64,000 nt of DNA. It comes from Phorcus lineatus (taxonomy: Eukaryota; Mollusca; Gastropoda; Trochida; Trochidae). Below, in pieces: positions 37,542 through 51,179 of the stretch. Under the pieces are notes generated by a model. The model worked only from the letters and a program-made list of their open reading frames with translations, was not told where the DNA came from and made no database searches. The DNA lies in assembly GCA_921293015.1 (NCBI GenBank), contig OV121086.1, forward strand, positions 28,630,254 to 28,694,253, given 5' to 3'. Position 1 is the first letter of the stretch. Each line of letters starts with the position of its first letter. Made by a program: the position numbers and the translations under genes.

Positions 37542-40500
37542 TTATTATTACCGATTCTATTCCATTTTAAACGCATGGAAATATTCAGAAAACGACCCTC
37601 CTACAGTGACGCCACGGACAATGGTTTTAGGACGTCACAGACGACATACGGTAACCCGCGCTTATACAATCGTTGCTAGGCAAAAGTGATATGTGCACGT
37701 GTGCTCATACTGAAAATATGTCACCACTTCTGAACAACCATAGGAGTAATAAATCGTGTTTACTATCAACATTCATTGACTAATGATACATATTGGAGTG
37801 TAACGTTCATTGGTGACTCTGAAATCAACTCAAACCCCACATTCGGGTAACGTTGGCACAATAAGGGAACCAATAAAAGAACATGATTAAGGTTGTGATC
37901 TGGCTAACTTTGTTTAAGTTTTATTGACATTATTATATTGATAAGATTTATCAAAACATCTTGAAAAATAATATCATCTTCTATTATAGAACAGACAGGT
38001 TACTTATGGTTAATTTTGATAAATTATATATATATAATTTTGATAAATATTTTATATATAAACGACTTATATATTTCGGACTCAGTGTATCATTAAGAAA
38101 ATACATAAGAATATTTGATATTTGAGTGTTGTACAGAAGGAAAAGAAACAATGCATTTCTATATGTTTTTTCCAAAAGAACCTAAAACAAAATAAAAGTT
38201 GAAAAACCTAAACCTAAGACGAACCAGTACTTTTTTCTGATACTTTCACTTCAGGCATTTGAAATATGAAAAAAGAAAGTTTTGAGACATTTCCTTTTAT
38301 TTGGTTAGCACAACAGTGACATATTGCCTACAGGAATATACAATGAAAGTTATTATCTACCAGGAAAGGTAATGTTTGCATAAAATTGGAACTTTGGACA
38401 AAACATACTTCTTTAACTTTTATGATTTTTCGTTTTGTTTATTTTTAACAGGAATATAGAAGATTTTAAAAGTCTTATGTGAATTTTTAAACATTTGTAT
38501 TCAAATAGTCATTGCATGTGTATTCGACAAGGAAATACGGATGGATGAGGGATACTTCTATGCTCTACAATTCATAAAATGGCAGCACACAGACAGTGAT
38601 TAAATATGGGTCAAATATCTTTGTATTAGGTTTTAGCATACCAAACATAAACTTTGTAAAGATCTCTTGTAAGCAGTATCTTTGTTTAGTATGTAACAAA
38701 TGTTGTTGACTATGCTCAACAAGTACTTAAAGGATCAATCCCATGTTAAAATTGAGATATTTTGTAGTTCATTAAATGATCAATATGATGCTTTATTATT
38801 TAATACTTGGGTGTTTGTGAACTTTTAATGTTGAACATTTAAGCAAATTGTTTCTCATTAGATTTGATTTATTTAAGAACTCGGATTAAAAGTTCAAATG
38901 ATTGTTTCATATCTATAACCCGGTATGTAGCGTAAGGTATCATATGTTTGGCTTATACCTGCTCCGAAAATATATGCATGTAAAATACAGTATAACGCCA
39001 TGTTTCTCCATGTGAACTTCTTAGTAGCATGAAATAAAACTTTTCAAACTTAGAATACTAGCTACATGTAAAAGACTGATTCAGAGACCGCAATTCTAAG
39101 AAGATCAAAATATTGTAAAAGTTCCTACTTCTAAATTTCTTTTAGCAAGAAAAGAAGATTATCTTAAAATACTACATACCTATAGCTGCATGCCAAACGT
39201 TTGTTCACATACCTGAATATACTAGTGCAAATATCATGTAATTTGAGATGCCTTTGAGGTATCGTAGCGTTGCGAAAAAGAAACGTATAATATTGAATTG
39301 TCAATACATATATGCAGATCCATTATTCTTTAAGGCAAATGTTTATCGTACCCCACAATCACCCGTAACAGTTTTGGCGGGTCATTAAAGTGACCAGAGG
39401 TCAAAATTTCGAAAAAACTAATTTTCTCAAATTTTTATCCATAAAATCCTTTATAAGTTATCAACTTTAAACAAATTAGTCACGTTTGTTCCTTAGCACA
39501 AAGTCGATCTGATTATGTTGGTTCTAATGGATAGTAGATATGGAACATTTAATTTGACATTAAAGAAATCCAAATTTCGAAAATGCGACCACTCCCTGTC
39601 TATTTCAATATGCCAAAATTCGAATTTTTGCACGAAAGACCAGAGGATCCCAAAATGAGTTCAAAAATGGCTATTTCACACATTGACAATTGGTGATCCA
39701 TTGTCAGTTTTGCTGAAGCTATTGACGTTGTGTACGTTTCACTGGTAAGTGAACAAACTTTCGGTATGCAGCTGTACGGTGTTAATAACAGGAGGCGCCA
39801 AAGACTTGATATAGGCCAGACAAGACATGTTTTGATCTTATTTTTGTTTACACGCAATGTTGATTCTGCTATCCTCTTGCCCTACTTCTCTTAATACCAT
39901 ATCCAATGAATCCAATCAATGACACCTGTCACTGGCCAATGCACAGCTAACGAGATAATCTTGTACCATCAATAGGACTAGTTGTCAGGATAACAGCTTC
40001 TAATCATGTTGACCATCTTTGGTTCCGAGAGGATGCAACTGCCATTTTGAAAACTTAGACATTTTCCTTTTTCTTTGAAAGGTGTAATACCAGTCAATTG
40101 CTGGTTTTGTTCAAATAAATGGTATTAACTAACGAACACCCAAACATCCAAGTATCAATTAAATCAACAGTCAGTGTTTTATTGGCAAAAACGTAACTTG
40201 CATTCGTGGAACATTTTTCAATAAATGGAACAGATGTATATTAAGATAGCTTTGTACACGCACTTTTAAAGCCTACAGATAAAACGTGTCGTGTTATATT
40301 GATTCAATAAACCTATTGCATATATCTCATGATAATGTAACCATTATACTGTATACCTAATTATTGCATATGTCTGATCAATCCTTTGCATATTGTTGCA
40401 CAAGTAAGATGTTTAAATTTGGTTTAAGTTTTTGAATATACACGGACAACGTCTGCCAATTAAGGCTAACGTTTTGACATACAAACAAGCATGGGCTTTG

Positions 40501-43500
40501 AGAACTTTCTTATTTAGCAATTTGTATTACAATACGGTATTTGATTATTGAAATAATATTCATCAATTATTGTATTCGCCGGGGTTATAAAAAGTTTCTC
40601 ACATAAAAGTAACTTACTACCATTTTAAAGTTATGCTTGTTCTTGTTTTTTTAAAAGTAGAAACAAAATCATATTTTTAGATAGCAATAAAATTAAGTTG
40701 CGTTTGTCATAGAGACCTGATATGTCATATGTAAAATATAATATTTTTGTCGCAGTTAATGTATTGAAAATATTGTCACAAACATAGGCCCTTTCGCGTT
40801 GATTTTTCCATGTTGTTCCATTGAATCATAAAACGTGTTTGAAAAAATAATTTAATAGGCCTCGGGGAAATAATTCAATGCTTATAAATGTTTTATATTA
40901 CACTATAATTCAGAAAAGAAATTTGTTTTCTGATGTGTAGAAATAAATAGCTTTAATTTATCTTTTTTTAATAATTGGCCCTAATACCACACGTGTGCCA
41001 TTAAAAATCAATTAAACTTTGTATTCATTTACATTTTATACAGGCAATATAATAATTGATCTAGAATCAATCAATGAAAATAAATGGTTATCAGTCACTA
41101 GGGAAAATATAAATGGAACGTATTATCAGTCACAACTTACGGATAACCACGACACATTCATGACTCATGATGTTGACATGGCGACGGACTCTCTAAGGTG
41201 CCAACTCCACTTTGATTTCAGTAAAATCGTAACAGTTTAATCTTAAAATAAATTTTACTGACAAATACCACATCTGTCGCAACTCGTGAAGTAGAAAATT
41301 ACATTTAAACACTTAAGGCCACTCCTATACATCACTGAACAAATATAACATTACCAAATATCTGGTCAAATTTTCTTGCACTAATCCCATGAGGAATTTG
41401 TTTAGAAGAAGTACAATTGCATTTGCGTGATCCACAAGATGACGATATGATATTCACATGTTAGGTTTGTGTTGGTGTTTGAATGAGCTTATTGTTGTTC
41501 GTTGTTGTCCCATATGCCAAGCACTGCGTCAATTGTGTAATTCAATCGAGAAGTACTAGCTGATGCTTTAACTACAATATTAAAGCTAATTTCTTCAATA
41601 TGATGACAAAGTAAAGTTGGAAAAACCCCTACGTCATAGGTACCTAAAAACATTTACAGCAACGTGTGACTCAATTTTGACTGTAATAAAGCTTTTAAGA
41701 TACATTTTGCTACGGGAAGATGCCAATGAAATGATTGTAACTTAATCACGGCATGTTTATTTTGGCATGTATCAGAGCTATATAACAATAATATTTATGA
41801 TTTAAAAAACCTAAATCTATTTATCATGTAAGTAACAATCAGCGATTTTAAAAATTCTTTTCCTAAATGTGCCTTATCATCAGCTTTCGAAAATACACAA
41901 AATAAAATCTCTTCTGATTGGTTTTGAAAAGAAGATGCTTCAAAATTTACGATCCGGCCCCTGTGCACAGTTTCACCTACTGCAATTTTGCCAATCCATA
42001 GAAAAACTTTATAAAACAAACATCTTGACTTGACCAGGGTTAAATTTGAGATGAATAACAATTACAGAACTTACCTTTATTACATTTAAGCAGATTATAT
42101 GATTTTGCTAATGTACTTTAAGATCTAGTTTCCTCTTTAAAAAACTTAAATAGGTTTTATGTTAACAGAGGGAGAAAGGTTTCGATCTTAATCAAAATAT
42201 AAAAAAACTTGCTTAATACATGTAACAATAGATGATGGTTGATTTACCACGATCATTGGTTTACTGAATCAAATTAAAAGAAGGGGAAGATATCGAGAAA
42301 AGAACCCATTTAAGCAATGAGATTATGACTATGGAATTTGAATCGTCTTTTAGTGAAGTGTGGATATTTGGTTTAATGTAAGATAGTTGCACTTGACAAT
42401 TCATACATGTATTTTTGCTTTTTCTTCGTTTTGATTTTAACGCCTTGTACATTTATCAGTCTGTTTGATATTGAAACGCTTTGTTACCAGAACACTTTAT
42501 TAATTCGTAGATAATGATCACACAATATAATACTGCCTTTGTTAAACTTTATACGATTTATGAAACTTTGAAACAAAACTTCACAATAATTTGCGATGTT
42601 GTTCATGGGTCATGATGTCCTTTAAAATTCTACAGATGTTCCTTTTTAAATAATGTTCACATCTACCAAAGAAACTAAAAGATATAAGAAGTAAAATCGA
42701 ATGTGGCACCAGAATATGTCATTTCGTTCAACATTTTCCTTGTCCTCTTTAAAGCTACATGTATGTATTAATGTTCTCTTGTAACGTTCGTTATTTAACC
42801 AATCTAAAGAAAGGGAGTCGAAACAAAAGAAATGTAATAGATATATATGTCATAAAAATTTTTTTAGAATCAATACCTGAGCAATGAGTCCATTATGTTG
42901 TGCAACGGGACCTACATTGATCATATATGAAACCTTCAAGTATTTGCATACAATTTTTTCATAGAAAGGTCATTTGACCCTGAATCATCTTCTCCCGCAC
43001 TTAAGCCATTGAACTGTAGGTACAGATAGTGTACCGATAAAAGCAGACTTTAATCTAAGAAACTGCCATTTTAGCACTTACAAAGTTTATACAAGAATAT
43101 CAGAGGAGTATTTCACCAGCAAATAATTGAAACCGAACACCAAATTAATTAGATACATGATCTTGGTGCAGGTAAAGAAATAAATGTCTCATCGTGCTAT
43201 TCGGAGCAAAAACGATATGGTTCCTTCTGTTCGCACGTATGTAAGGGCATGTTCAAAACATGTTTTCATAAAGTTTTTTTATGCTTATTACGTTTTCATT
43301 AATTCAAAGGATAGTTTTTGCATTGTAAGTCAATTTTTTAAAACTAATTCTGTTTGGGAGTGGGTAGCAGTAGATAATTGTCACTCATAAGATTTTGTTG
43401 AATAAAAACTAAATCTATTCTTAGTGGTTGGAGGGTTCACACCTCAATCCTTTATACTGTGTTTGAATTCTCTCCATATTCCCTTTTAAATTTTCAAATA

Positions 43501-45851
43501 AACTTTTAACCAATCATAGTTGGCCTCTTTGTTTTTAAAACATAAAAAAGAGTGAAAACAGCTGTCATTAAATTCATAAAATGACCATGTATGTATTCCA
43601 AAATAATTTGCACTCTTTCATGAGAAAATAGTTTGTTTTAAACACCCCTATAAGGTGTTTTTGCGTGAAATCTTTTGCACACTTCTTCATTTGCAATTTA
43701 AGGCAATTTCACATACATGACCACACATCATACATCAGTTAAGTGCATCATTTCGCAAGGCACATTAAACTTTACAACAGTTAACACGAGAATTAAACAT
43801 CTTCGAGTCGTTTAGAAATCATGATAGAGACGATTAGACAAGCCCGCCGTATCTTTTTACTTCAATGACATTAGGAGTTGAATAACTTAGAGACCATGTT
43901 TGGCTAAGTTTGTTAAAGGTAATCCTTCAGATCAACAAACAAGTGAAGCTTGTAGAAACACATTTTTGCAAAACCACCAAACATCCCTAGTGAGGTTTAT
44001 TTGTTACTTAGACATATTACCTTTATCTTGCTTTTTTTGCGAGGGAAAGGTATTCTTCCTGATAATTCTTAAAATCAAAGAAAAACGTTTATTTTGAAGA
44101 AATCGGTAACTGTTTCTTTTAAGTAAGTTAAAATGTATTTGATAAGTAGCTTCGTTACATGAAATGATTAAAAAAATTAGATATAAACCTGCTGACGAGT
44201 ATTGAAAGTCGTTAAAAGACTACTGACAACAACGTTTTGACAACAATGTTTTGCTTAACTAATCTCTTACTTGATACGATGTACAAATAATTCTAAAATA
44301 ATTAGAAAGTTATGGGTTTCAACTATTTTTCATAATTGTTCTGCTTTGTACTGGCAATTAAGGTCACATACTCATAAACCCTCTGATTTCATCTTACATG
44401 TCACAATATTTCCTTACCTAATTTGGATGCCAAGAAAATGATTTCGTAACTAGGACAAGAAAATGAATAACAACAGTAAAGGATGATTCTATCGGAAAGC
44501 AATTAGATTTTTTTGTAGAACATGACATCATAAAGATATGCTTATACTCATTTTGTAATTCAGTAATGATTAGATATGTGTTTTGAAAGAATATCCACAA
44601 ACATATCTTTACGAACAATTGCTAACTAGTCCGATTTAATCACATTGTCTTGCTAACCATAGCAAGACTTTCAACACTTACAGCGCAGTCGAATAGCGGG
44701 AAGATGTTTTCCATCTTTCCTTTTTGAATAATTATTGGTTGGTTGGTTGTCAAATTATCAAAATCAAAATAATGCTTTCAATAACAAGTTTCGGGTGAAT
44801 TCGGGTACACGTACTTAAATGTTTATGCATAAGCATGAATTCTTCCATGAATTTCGTGCAAACATAAAATCTTCATGTACGAAAATCCAAGTAACTGTGA
44901 CGTCCTCTGATTGCAATTAGAATGTTCATAAAATGGAAAAAATCTTGGAGATATATACATTTCAAAGATATGATAGTCTTTAAAACTTATATTCACAGAC
45001 TAAATGATAGCTAATTTCCTTATGTTTCCCAAATCATTTCACTGTTACAGTGTTATTATAATCAATTATTCAGGACATAATGTGTAGAGGGTTTTGTCTA
45101 GACTAATTTCTTAATAGCATATTAGCTCTGAGGAAATAGTATCATTGTCTTACCTGTAATGGCTATCGTGGCATTTATTCTAATTGAAAGACACCAATGT
45201 TGAAAGTGAAATAATGGACAAGGCTTTCTTCTTCCTATGTCTTTTAGCAAAATGCAAATGATAATTGCAACGTTGTAAAGTACAGAAAAGAAAAAAAAGT
45301 TAAGTATACTATAGAGAGTAGAATTGTTTCTTGAATGGCATTGGCGTTATAACATACTGGTTAAAAGAATACAGAAGTGAAATAAAGGATAGATTTTCGG
45401 AAAGCTTTGTAATAGATGCATTAAAATTGGTTTAGCCCAAGAATATATTCTAGTTTGATTGTTGCTATTACTCAAAACCATTGGCGCTAAAATTGATCCA
45501 ACCTATTGCGAACATAATTCTTGTATATCTAGAAAATGTATTTTATGAAAAATAGCGAAATAAACATGGGCAAGAAACAAAGGAACAAGTAGAAAACATG
45601 TTTGAAATATTTACCTTAAAGGTATCGGGCTTAAAACTGCAAGGAATTCACAGCAATCTAAATTCTCAAAATCCTTGTCTTTCATTCATTATGAAGAAAA
45701 GGAAACTGAACTGAATTTCCTGGATGTTATAATCTAATTGAATTCTGAAGGAATTATACACATGGATATATTTCATAAGAGTACTTTTACACACCAATAT
45801 TTGAATTTTATCATGCCGTCGCAGACACACAAATCGCAATATCCCATAAAC

Positions 45852-45880
45852 TTAAGCCACTACGTGATTTTCATAACATA
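45852..45880 (+). mobile_element. Solo left end of the TTAA-flanked MITE
   Basis: TTAA, then GCCACTACGTGATTTTCA and TAACATA, matches the left end of the element at 46082 with one mismatch, without the first three bases AGA and with no right end nearby. Confidence 0.6.
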
Positions 45881-46077
45881 CGCTTTAGTTAGTAGAATTT
45901 GAACGGCGTAATTAAACTTTTTTTTTTAAAAAGTTATTATTTTTTCTAAATAAACCAAAGCCAAAGCTTAATTCAAAATTGTAATCTGATATTCTTCAAG
46001 TCAATACCAATTTACAGGTATGTTTTATCATATGCTACATATGTAGTATGCAGTCCATATTTAAGTAATGTATCTAA

Positions 46078-46548
46078 TTAAAGAGCCACTCCGTGATTTT
46101 CATAACATATTATTTACCTTTGATACGAACCTAAATGTCATATGTGGTGATATAAAATTAAAACATCTCAACTTTTCATGTCCAAAAGACATCTATATGA
46201 CAAATACTGGTTTTCCATGAAAATCTAAAAACATCCTTATAAATGCACACAGATATCACGTCCAAAATGCATGGATACTAGTTATATAATCTAACAAACA
46301 CTATCAACTCCTAACTGTCCTCCTGACTGTTTTAGATACGATTCCAAAATTACGTTTGACTATTTGACGCGCACCGCTGTCCGGTTTTCGATCATAATTG
46401 CGACGTTCTACCTTCATATTGTCACTGTAAAAAACCAATAAGCTTGAAATTTGGTCTTTTTGGTAACAGTCGATACTTCCCGATCAAATGACACCATTGA
46501 TTAAGTTTGGCATATATGACTCCAACAACTTACGGAGTGGCTCTTTAA
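46078..46548. mobile_element. piggyBac-like MITE, flanked by TTAA
   Basis: The left end TTAA-AGAGCCACTCCGTGA and the right end (TTACGGAGTGGCTCT-TTAA) are inverse copies for 13 or more bases. TTAA occurs at both borders (46078-46081 and 46545-46548), matching the TTAA duplication of the piggyBac superfamily. The 463-bp body has no open frame of note, so it is non-autonomous. Confidence 0.8.
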
Positions 46549-47623
46549 AATATGTACATGTATCTATGCAATGCACTGTGACGTCCTAATTGTTACTCAT
46601 GACGTCATAAGCGACCTTATTTTAGAATGTTTTCCCTATACTTATGTAAATTCCCTTATGATTTTTAGTTAATAATGCCTTCAGTTTATATTCAATGGCA
46701 CATTCAAACTGGTTTTACATACAAACCACAAAATATTTTTCCATCATTGATTTTGCACAGGGAACGTATATAAGTCAATGACACGCTCCTAATTGAACAA
46801 CCTTTGATTATCAGATAGGGCTTCAAGCCGTCAACGCCTTGCATCATTGATAGATTCATGTCGCCAAAAGAAAGATGAACGTGATACAAGCCTACAGGAA
46901 CGTCAAATGCTCTAAGATACATCAATATTTAAACTTTCCCCTTGATTTCAATGCCGTGTATCTGTTCGTTTTAGGATCTAAATCTCGGTCGGTTCACAAT
47001 TTTTCTTTGTTAACATGCCCTGTAGCTACTACCATTACGCTAATTAGATGAATAAAGTAGCAACTAACCTCCCGTATCGCACTGACGAAGGCTAGTGGAT
47101 CAGATACAAATAAAGGTTGAAGACCATTCATCACATTTCAAATTGATTTTCGAAGTAATCTATGTTGATCCCTCCACAAAGCAAACCATTCGTTAACCAC
47201 GCAATGCTGACTAAGCTAATTTTCCTTTTTTGAAAGATACAATTTCCTGTAAAGAATGAACACTATTTTTTGGTTATATAACTGCCTTAACCTGACGCTC
47301 AGAATAGATTCTAATATTTTGTTAAGCAAGGTACTATATGTATTGATAGTTATTTACATCTATCGCATGCTTGAAAATTTGTTAGAAATATTATAGAAAC
47401 ATCGCCTTTTCAGAATAGTGAAGCTGTAATATAAATCGTTTAAACACAACCCGTCATCATCTCATCCAAAATGTTTATTAAATCTGTCCTTAATTATAAT
47501 CGTAATTGTAATAAATCTATTACATTTGTAGATTCAATAATTTCTAGCTTAGTGAAAATATGATCTAAAATTTCGTAGTCACGAATCTGATGAAATATAT
47601 TATGGGGAAGTATTTAACGTTTA

Positions 47624-47854
47624 TTCCCGCCAGGGGCTCGGCAACTTTGTCTGCAGTAGAGAACTGTTCTAAGCGCTGTCAGGTTTGGTGCAATTCTACA
47701 CTGGAATTCAGCGCAGTACGATGCTCGCAGGTTTCACCGCAATGCATAGCTACAATGGTTTTGCGGGCTTTCTCCCTGCAATAATACTAGAAGCCTGGAT
47801 ATCAGTGAAATTATCTTGAAAGCGGCGTTAAACACCAACTCACCTCACCTCACT
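47624..47854 (+). mobile_element. tRNA-derived SINE, copy 2 (head truncated)
   Basis: Starts at CCCGCCAGGGGCTCGGCAAC just inside the head and keeps the body (GAGAACTGTTCTAAGCGC, GGGCTTTCTCCCTGCAATAA) and tail (AGCGGCGTTAAACACCAACT then CACCTCACCTCAC). The A and B boxes are missing, so it is dead. Confidence 0.75.
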
Positions 47855-48280
47855 AAACGTTTACAGTCGGTTGAGTGGTTAACGTTGATATGACAGAAAC
47901 AAAGATTCATTTTATGTTTTGTTGTTCTGTGTTAATATCTTGGACCTTCTTCCACAAAGCAACTTTAATAAGGTTTACTCCAATTCTTTAACATTGCACT
48001 AAGGTTAGCTTAAAAACTAACGATCACTTTAGGGCTATTCAAATAAGTATGAAAACGTTGTTTTGAAAAAATATTTTGTCATATGTACAGTTAGCAATAT
48101 ATTTCTCCTAATATTTTTCTGTATATTGAAAATTGGTTCACTGGAAAAATAAACAGGATACGAAACCTGATCTGATAATATTCTGAGAGTATTTGAAGAG
48201 CACCAAGAAGGAAAATGTATGCAAGTTATATGGAACACAACGCTACATCTATATTAATACTAAGTATACTCGTATTTTTT

Positions 48281-48503
48281 TCAGGGTGAAAGCCCGCAAC
48301 ACCATTGCAATTACGCATTGAGGTGAAATCTGCCTGTATCGAATGAAACTAGCGAACCATGGGTGTTACTGCAATGGAATGCACCCAACCCTAATTGCGT
48401 GTAGAAAAGAAAAAAGGTTGCTGAACCCCTGGCGATTTTCGAACGACACACCTCTTGATCCGACGCCGAACGCGTTAACAACTGCGCTATCCTGGCAGTT
48501 GTT
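48281..48503 (-). mobile_element. tRNA-derived SINE, copy 3 (tail truncated)
   Basis: On the minus strand the head reads GGATAGCGCAGTTGTTAACG, a good A-box (TAGCGCAGTTG), then CGTTCGGCGTCGGATCAAGA and a decayed B-box GTTCGAAAATC. The body follows up to GGGCTTTCACCCTGA, and the tail is lost. It lies about 430 bp from copy 2 in the opposite orientation. Confidence 0.75.
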
Positions 48504-50047
48504 GAATTGGACTTAACAAGGAAAGAAGCCCCTCTTTGCTACGGTTGTTTCCTAAATTTCTAATTGCAATGATATAAAATTTCAATTGATCAAACGTATA
48601 GCCACTTAGTACTTATCTATAATCCTTGCTTGCTTGCAAAAATATTAATTTTAAGGCAAAGAATCAAATGATCCCGTCAGGAGAAAAAAACCTTGTTTCT
48701 TAGTTCAAATTGGAACATTATATCAAAATAACGACCATTTAGTAATTATTTAAAACATTGATTTAAACAACATTAAGTGGAAAGAATAACGTCAAGGAAA
48801 AACGTATCCAGAAAAAAAGAATATGATAAGTAAACGAGTTATCTCATATAGACTACAGGTTTCTATCTTATTTCAGGTTTTGGCTGACGAATATTTACTT
48901 GTGCATATGATTAATTCCATCCTATATGGTCTTAATGATTCATGCAAGGTTATTACAAAATAGTTAAAACGGACGCCAGATACATAATGTTGCATATTCT
49001 AACATGTAAAAATGAGATTAAGGATATGCACTTTAAAAAGTTGTTGATTGAATAAGATGTACACGTAAGCACTTTCTCCGAGGAATAATCCAACCAAACA
49101 TAGTGATGTCTTGATAATAAATACATGTCAGTAACACCATAAGATATTATAGTATCGGGTATCTATAGTAAGATTCCATTATTCAATCATTTTTAAATAT
49201 TTATAGACAATAAACTCACATTTATGTCAAATAAGTATTATGTACAACTGAAAACATTAATTGATTATCTTTTATGGTGTGTAATCTACAGCTCAGAGCT
49301 GATATAAGGCTTCTTACCTTGTTTACATAATCCAAATATGTCTTAACATTTTGTATACAAAATTAAATGAATACACGTGTTACCATCAAATCTGTGAGAA
49401 GCTTATAAAAATTCATATATTATGGAAAGATCTTTTTATTGATGCTTATAGTATTTTAAGTATGTTATTTTTCATATGTCCCAAAATAATTTTAAAAGAA
49501 TAATAAGTGCAAAAATACCTAGTTTAGTTATGAACATTAATGTTATTTTGATATAAAAGCAAAATTGTTCGCTCTAAACGAACGAAGCTTGACTTGACAA
49601 GACATAGGGAAATCGAAATTTCAATTCTTTAATCATGATGTTATGTGACAAGCATTTGAAATCAAATCATCAACAAAAGACCTCAAAACCAACAGGATAT
49701 AAAGAATTTGTACTTCGTTCTTTGAATATAAAACCCAGTGTGTTTAACGTCGTGATTACAGATAACTTCTATCGAACAATCTTGGAATCCTGATGATTGG
49801 TTTCTTGAAGTTGAAGATAAAGACCTTCTAAGGGTTGATTAGATACCTTTATTCTCACAGAACAAACATATGCACTGTATTGCTACTTTAAAGAAACAAC
49901 TGATCTTCAATAAGAAAAAAAGTAATGTAATGTAAAAAGTAAAAGTAATGTTTTCTGAATGTCTTTTTGATGAATTTTAACGAAATAAAATTCTCTAAAA
50001 TGATTGACTCACTCTGTTTTATCTATTACTGAAGTTCAGCTAACTCA

Positions 50048-50110
50048 GTAGCAGAAATTTGTGTTTTACGAGTGGCGCAACCATGAGTCTCACTACTCAA
50101 TTTCTGCTAC
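50048..50110. repeat. Short inverted repeat
   Basis: GTAGCAGAAATT at 50048-50059 and AATTTCTGCTAC at 50099-50110 form a perfect 12-bp stem around a 39-base loop. Function unknown. Confidence 0.7.
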
Positions 50111-51179
50111 ACGTAATCTTCTACTGCAAATTGTTGATCAGGCATTGCTTGGTAGGTAAGTTTTTACAAATTAATACATTTTGGCTTATGTATATACGAA
50201 TTCAAACATGCATATCAACATAGCAACAAGAAATTGAATCATCAGTCGACAGAAAATTCCTAGAATGGGCAGAGTATATTTGAATTATATCACAGAACAA
50301 TTCAATGATGGAAGTTATAATATTTGGACGTACATTATGATTTTTAAAATGATTGTCAGGATATCATTTCTTTGATGTTTTGTTTTATAATCACTTGGAA
50401 CAACTTGGGACATGGGAATCATATGTAGACTTGGTAGGCACTGATGAGGACAACTCTCGCTCTACCAAATGTTACAATAAAAGGTACATGCTCTTATCAC
50501 AAAATTCAAACACAACGCTAACTTGAAGGATCAGGAAATATATTCTTCGACATGTCATACATGTTTACAATGAAGAAGTTGTCTCTCCAGAAAATCTTTT
50601 TTAATGTGTGCCACTTATGTCCCCGAAAGAGTATTCCATGTTGGTATTTCTTCTTGTTTTGTTTTTGAGAGTTATTTTCACACACTTTGTGTTTAATAGA
50701 TACACTAGGCTATTTTATTTCACATCATATTCATCAAAAGTTAAAGTTTAAATCAGTATGGAAAATGAGAATGAAATAGTAAATTTTGGTCTCATTTAAA
50801 AGAACATATGGGAAATATGAGAACATCTGTTCGATACTTTGATATAAACCTTGTCTGAGTTATTATGTAATAAGTTTTTTTTTACTTTTTGAAGTTTTTC
50901 AATGGAATTGACATTTCGCCTACAGGACAATAATTGGATATCGATGCCCACGAAATAAAATCTGGTTTTTATGTTTCTATGTCTTTCTGAGTTGTTTCTA
51001 CATCAATCAACTTAAATTTTGTGAAAGGTCACGTTGGAATATTAAAATATTTTTTTCTACGTTGAAGGCCTTTAGAGTTTGTAATTTTTTGTTGCAATAT
51101 AAATGTCAAACTGATATGTTACCTTGAAACTAAAATGATTCTCCGTCAAAGACAGACGCATTTGATTTATTTACCATTA

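Larger units (their letters stand above)
28930..40010 (+). repeat. Diverged segmental repeat, unit 1
   Basis: Blocks at 28.93-29.08, 30.78-30.95, 32.44-32.70, 34.28-34.43, 36.88-37.13, 38.3-38.4 and 39.79-40.01 kb reappear in the same order further right. An example is 32529-32573 (ATTGAAACTGGACACC, then ATGATCTTGGTG) against 43128-43172 (ATTGAAACCGAACACC, then ATGATCTTGGTG). SINE copy 1, a long hairpin and other sequence interrupt it. No reading frame is kept between copies. Confidence 0.6.
40811..50960 (+). repeat. Diverged segmental repeat, unit 2
   Basis: Corresponding blocks lie at 40.81-40.94, 42.0-42.17, 43.04-43.3, 45.05-45.21, 47.01-47.1, 49.74-49.92 and 50.91-50.95 kb, colinear with unit 1 or with units 3 and 4. 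For example 45101-45170 (GTCTAGACTAATTTC, GAGGAAATAGTATCATTGTC, GGCTATCGTGGCATTTA) matches 34308-34387. It carries SINE copies 2 and 3 and the TTAA-flanked MITE, which are absent from the other units. Confidence 0.55.
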
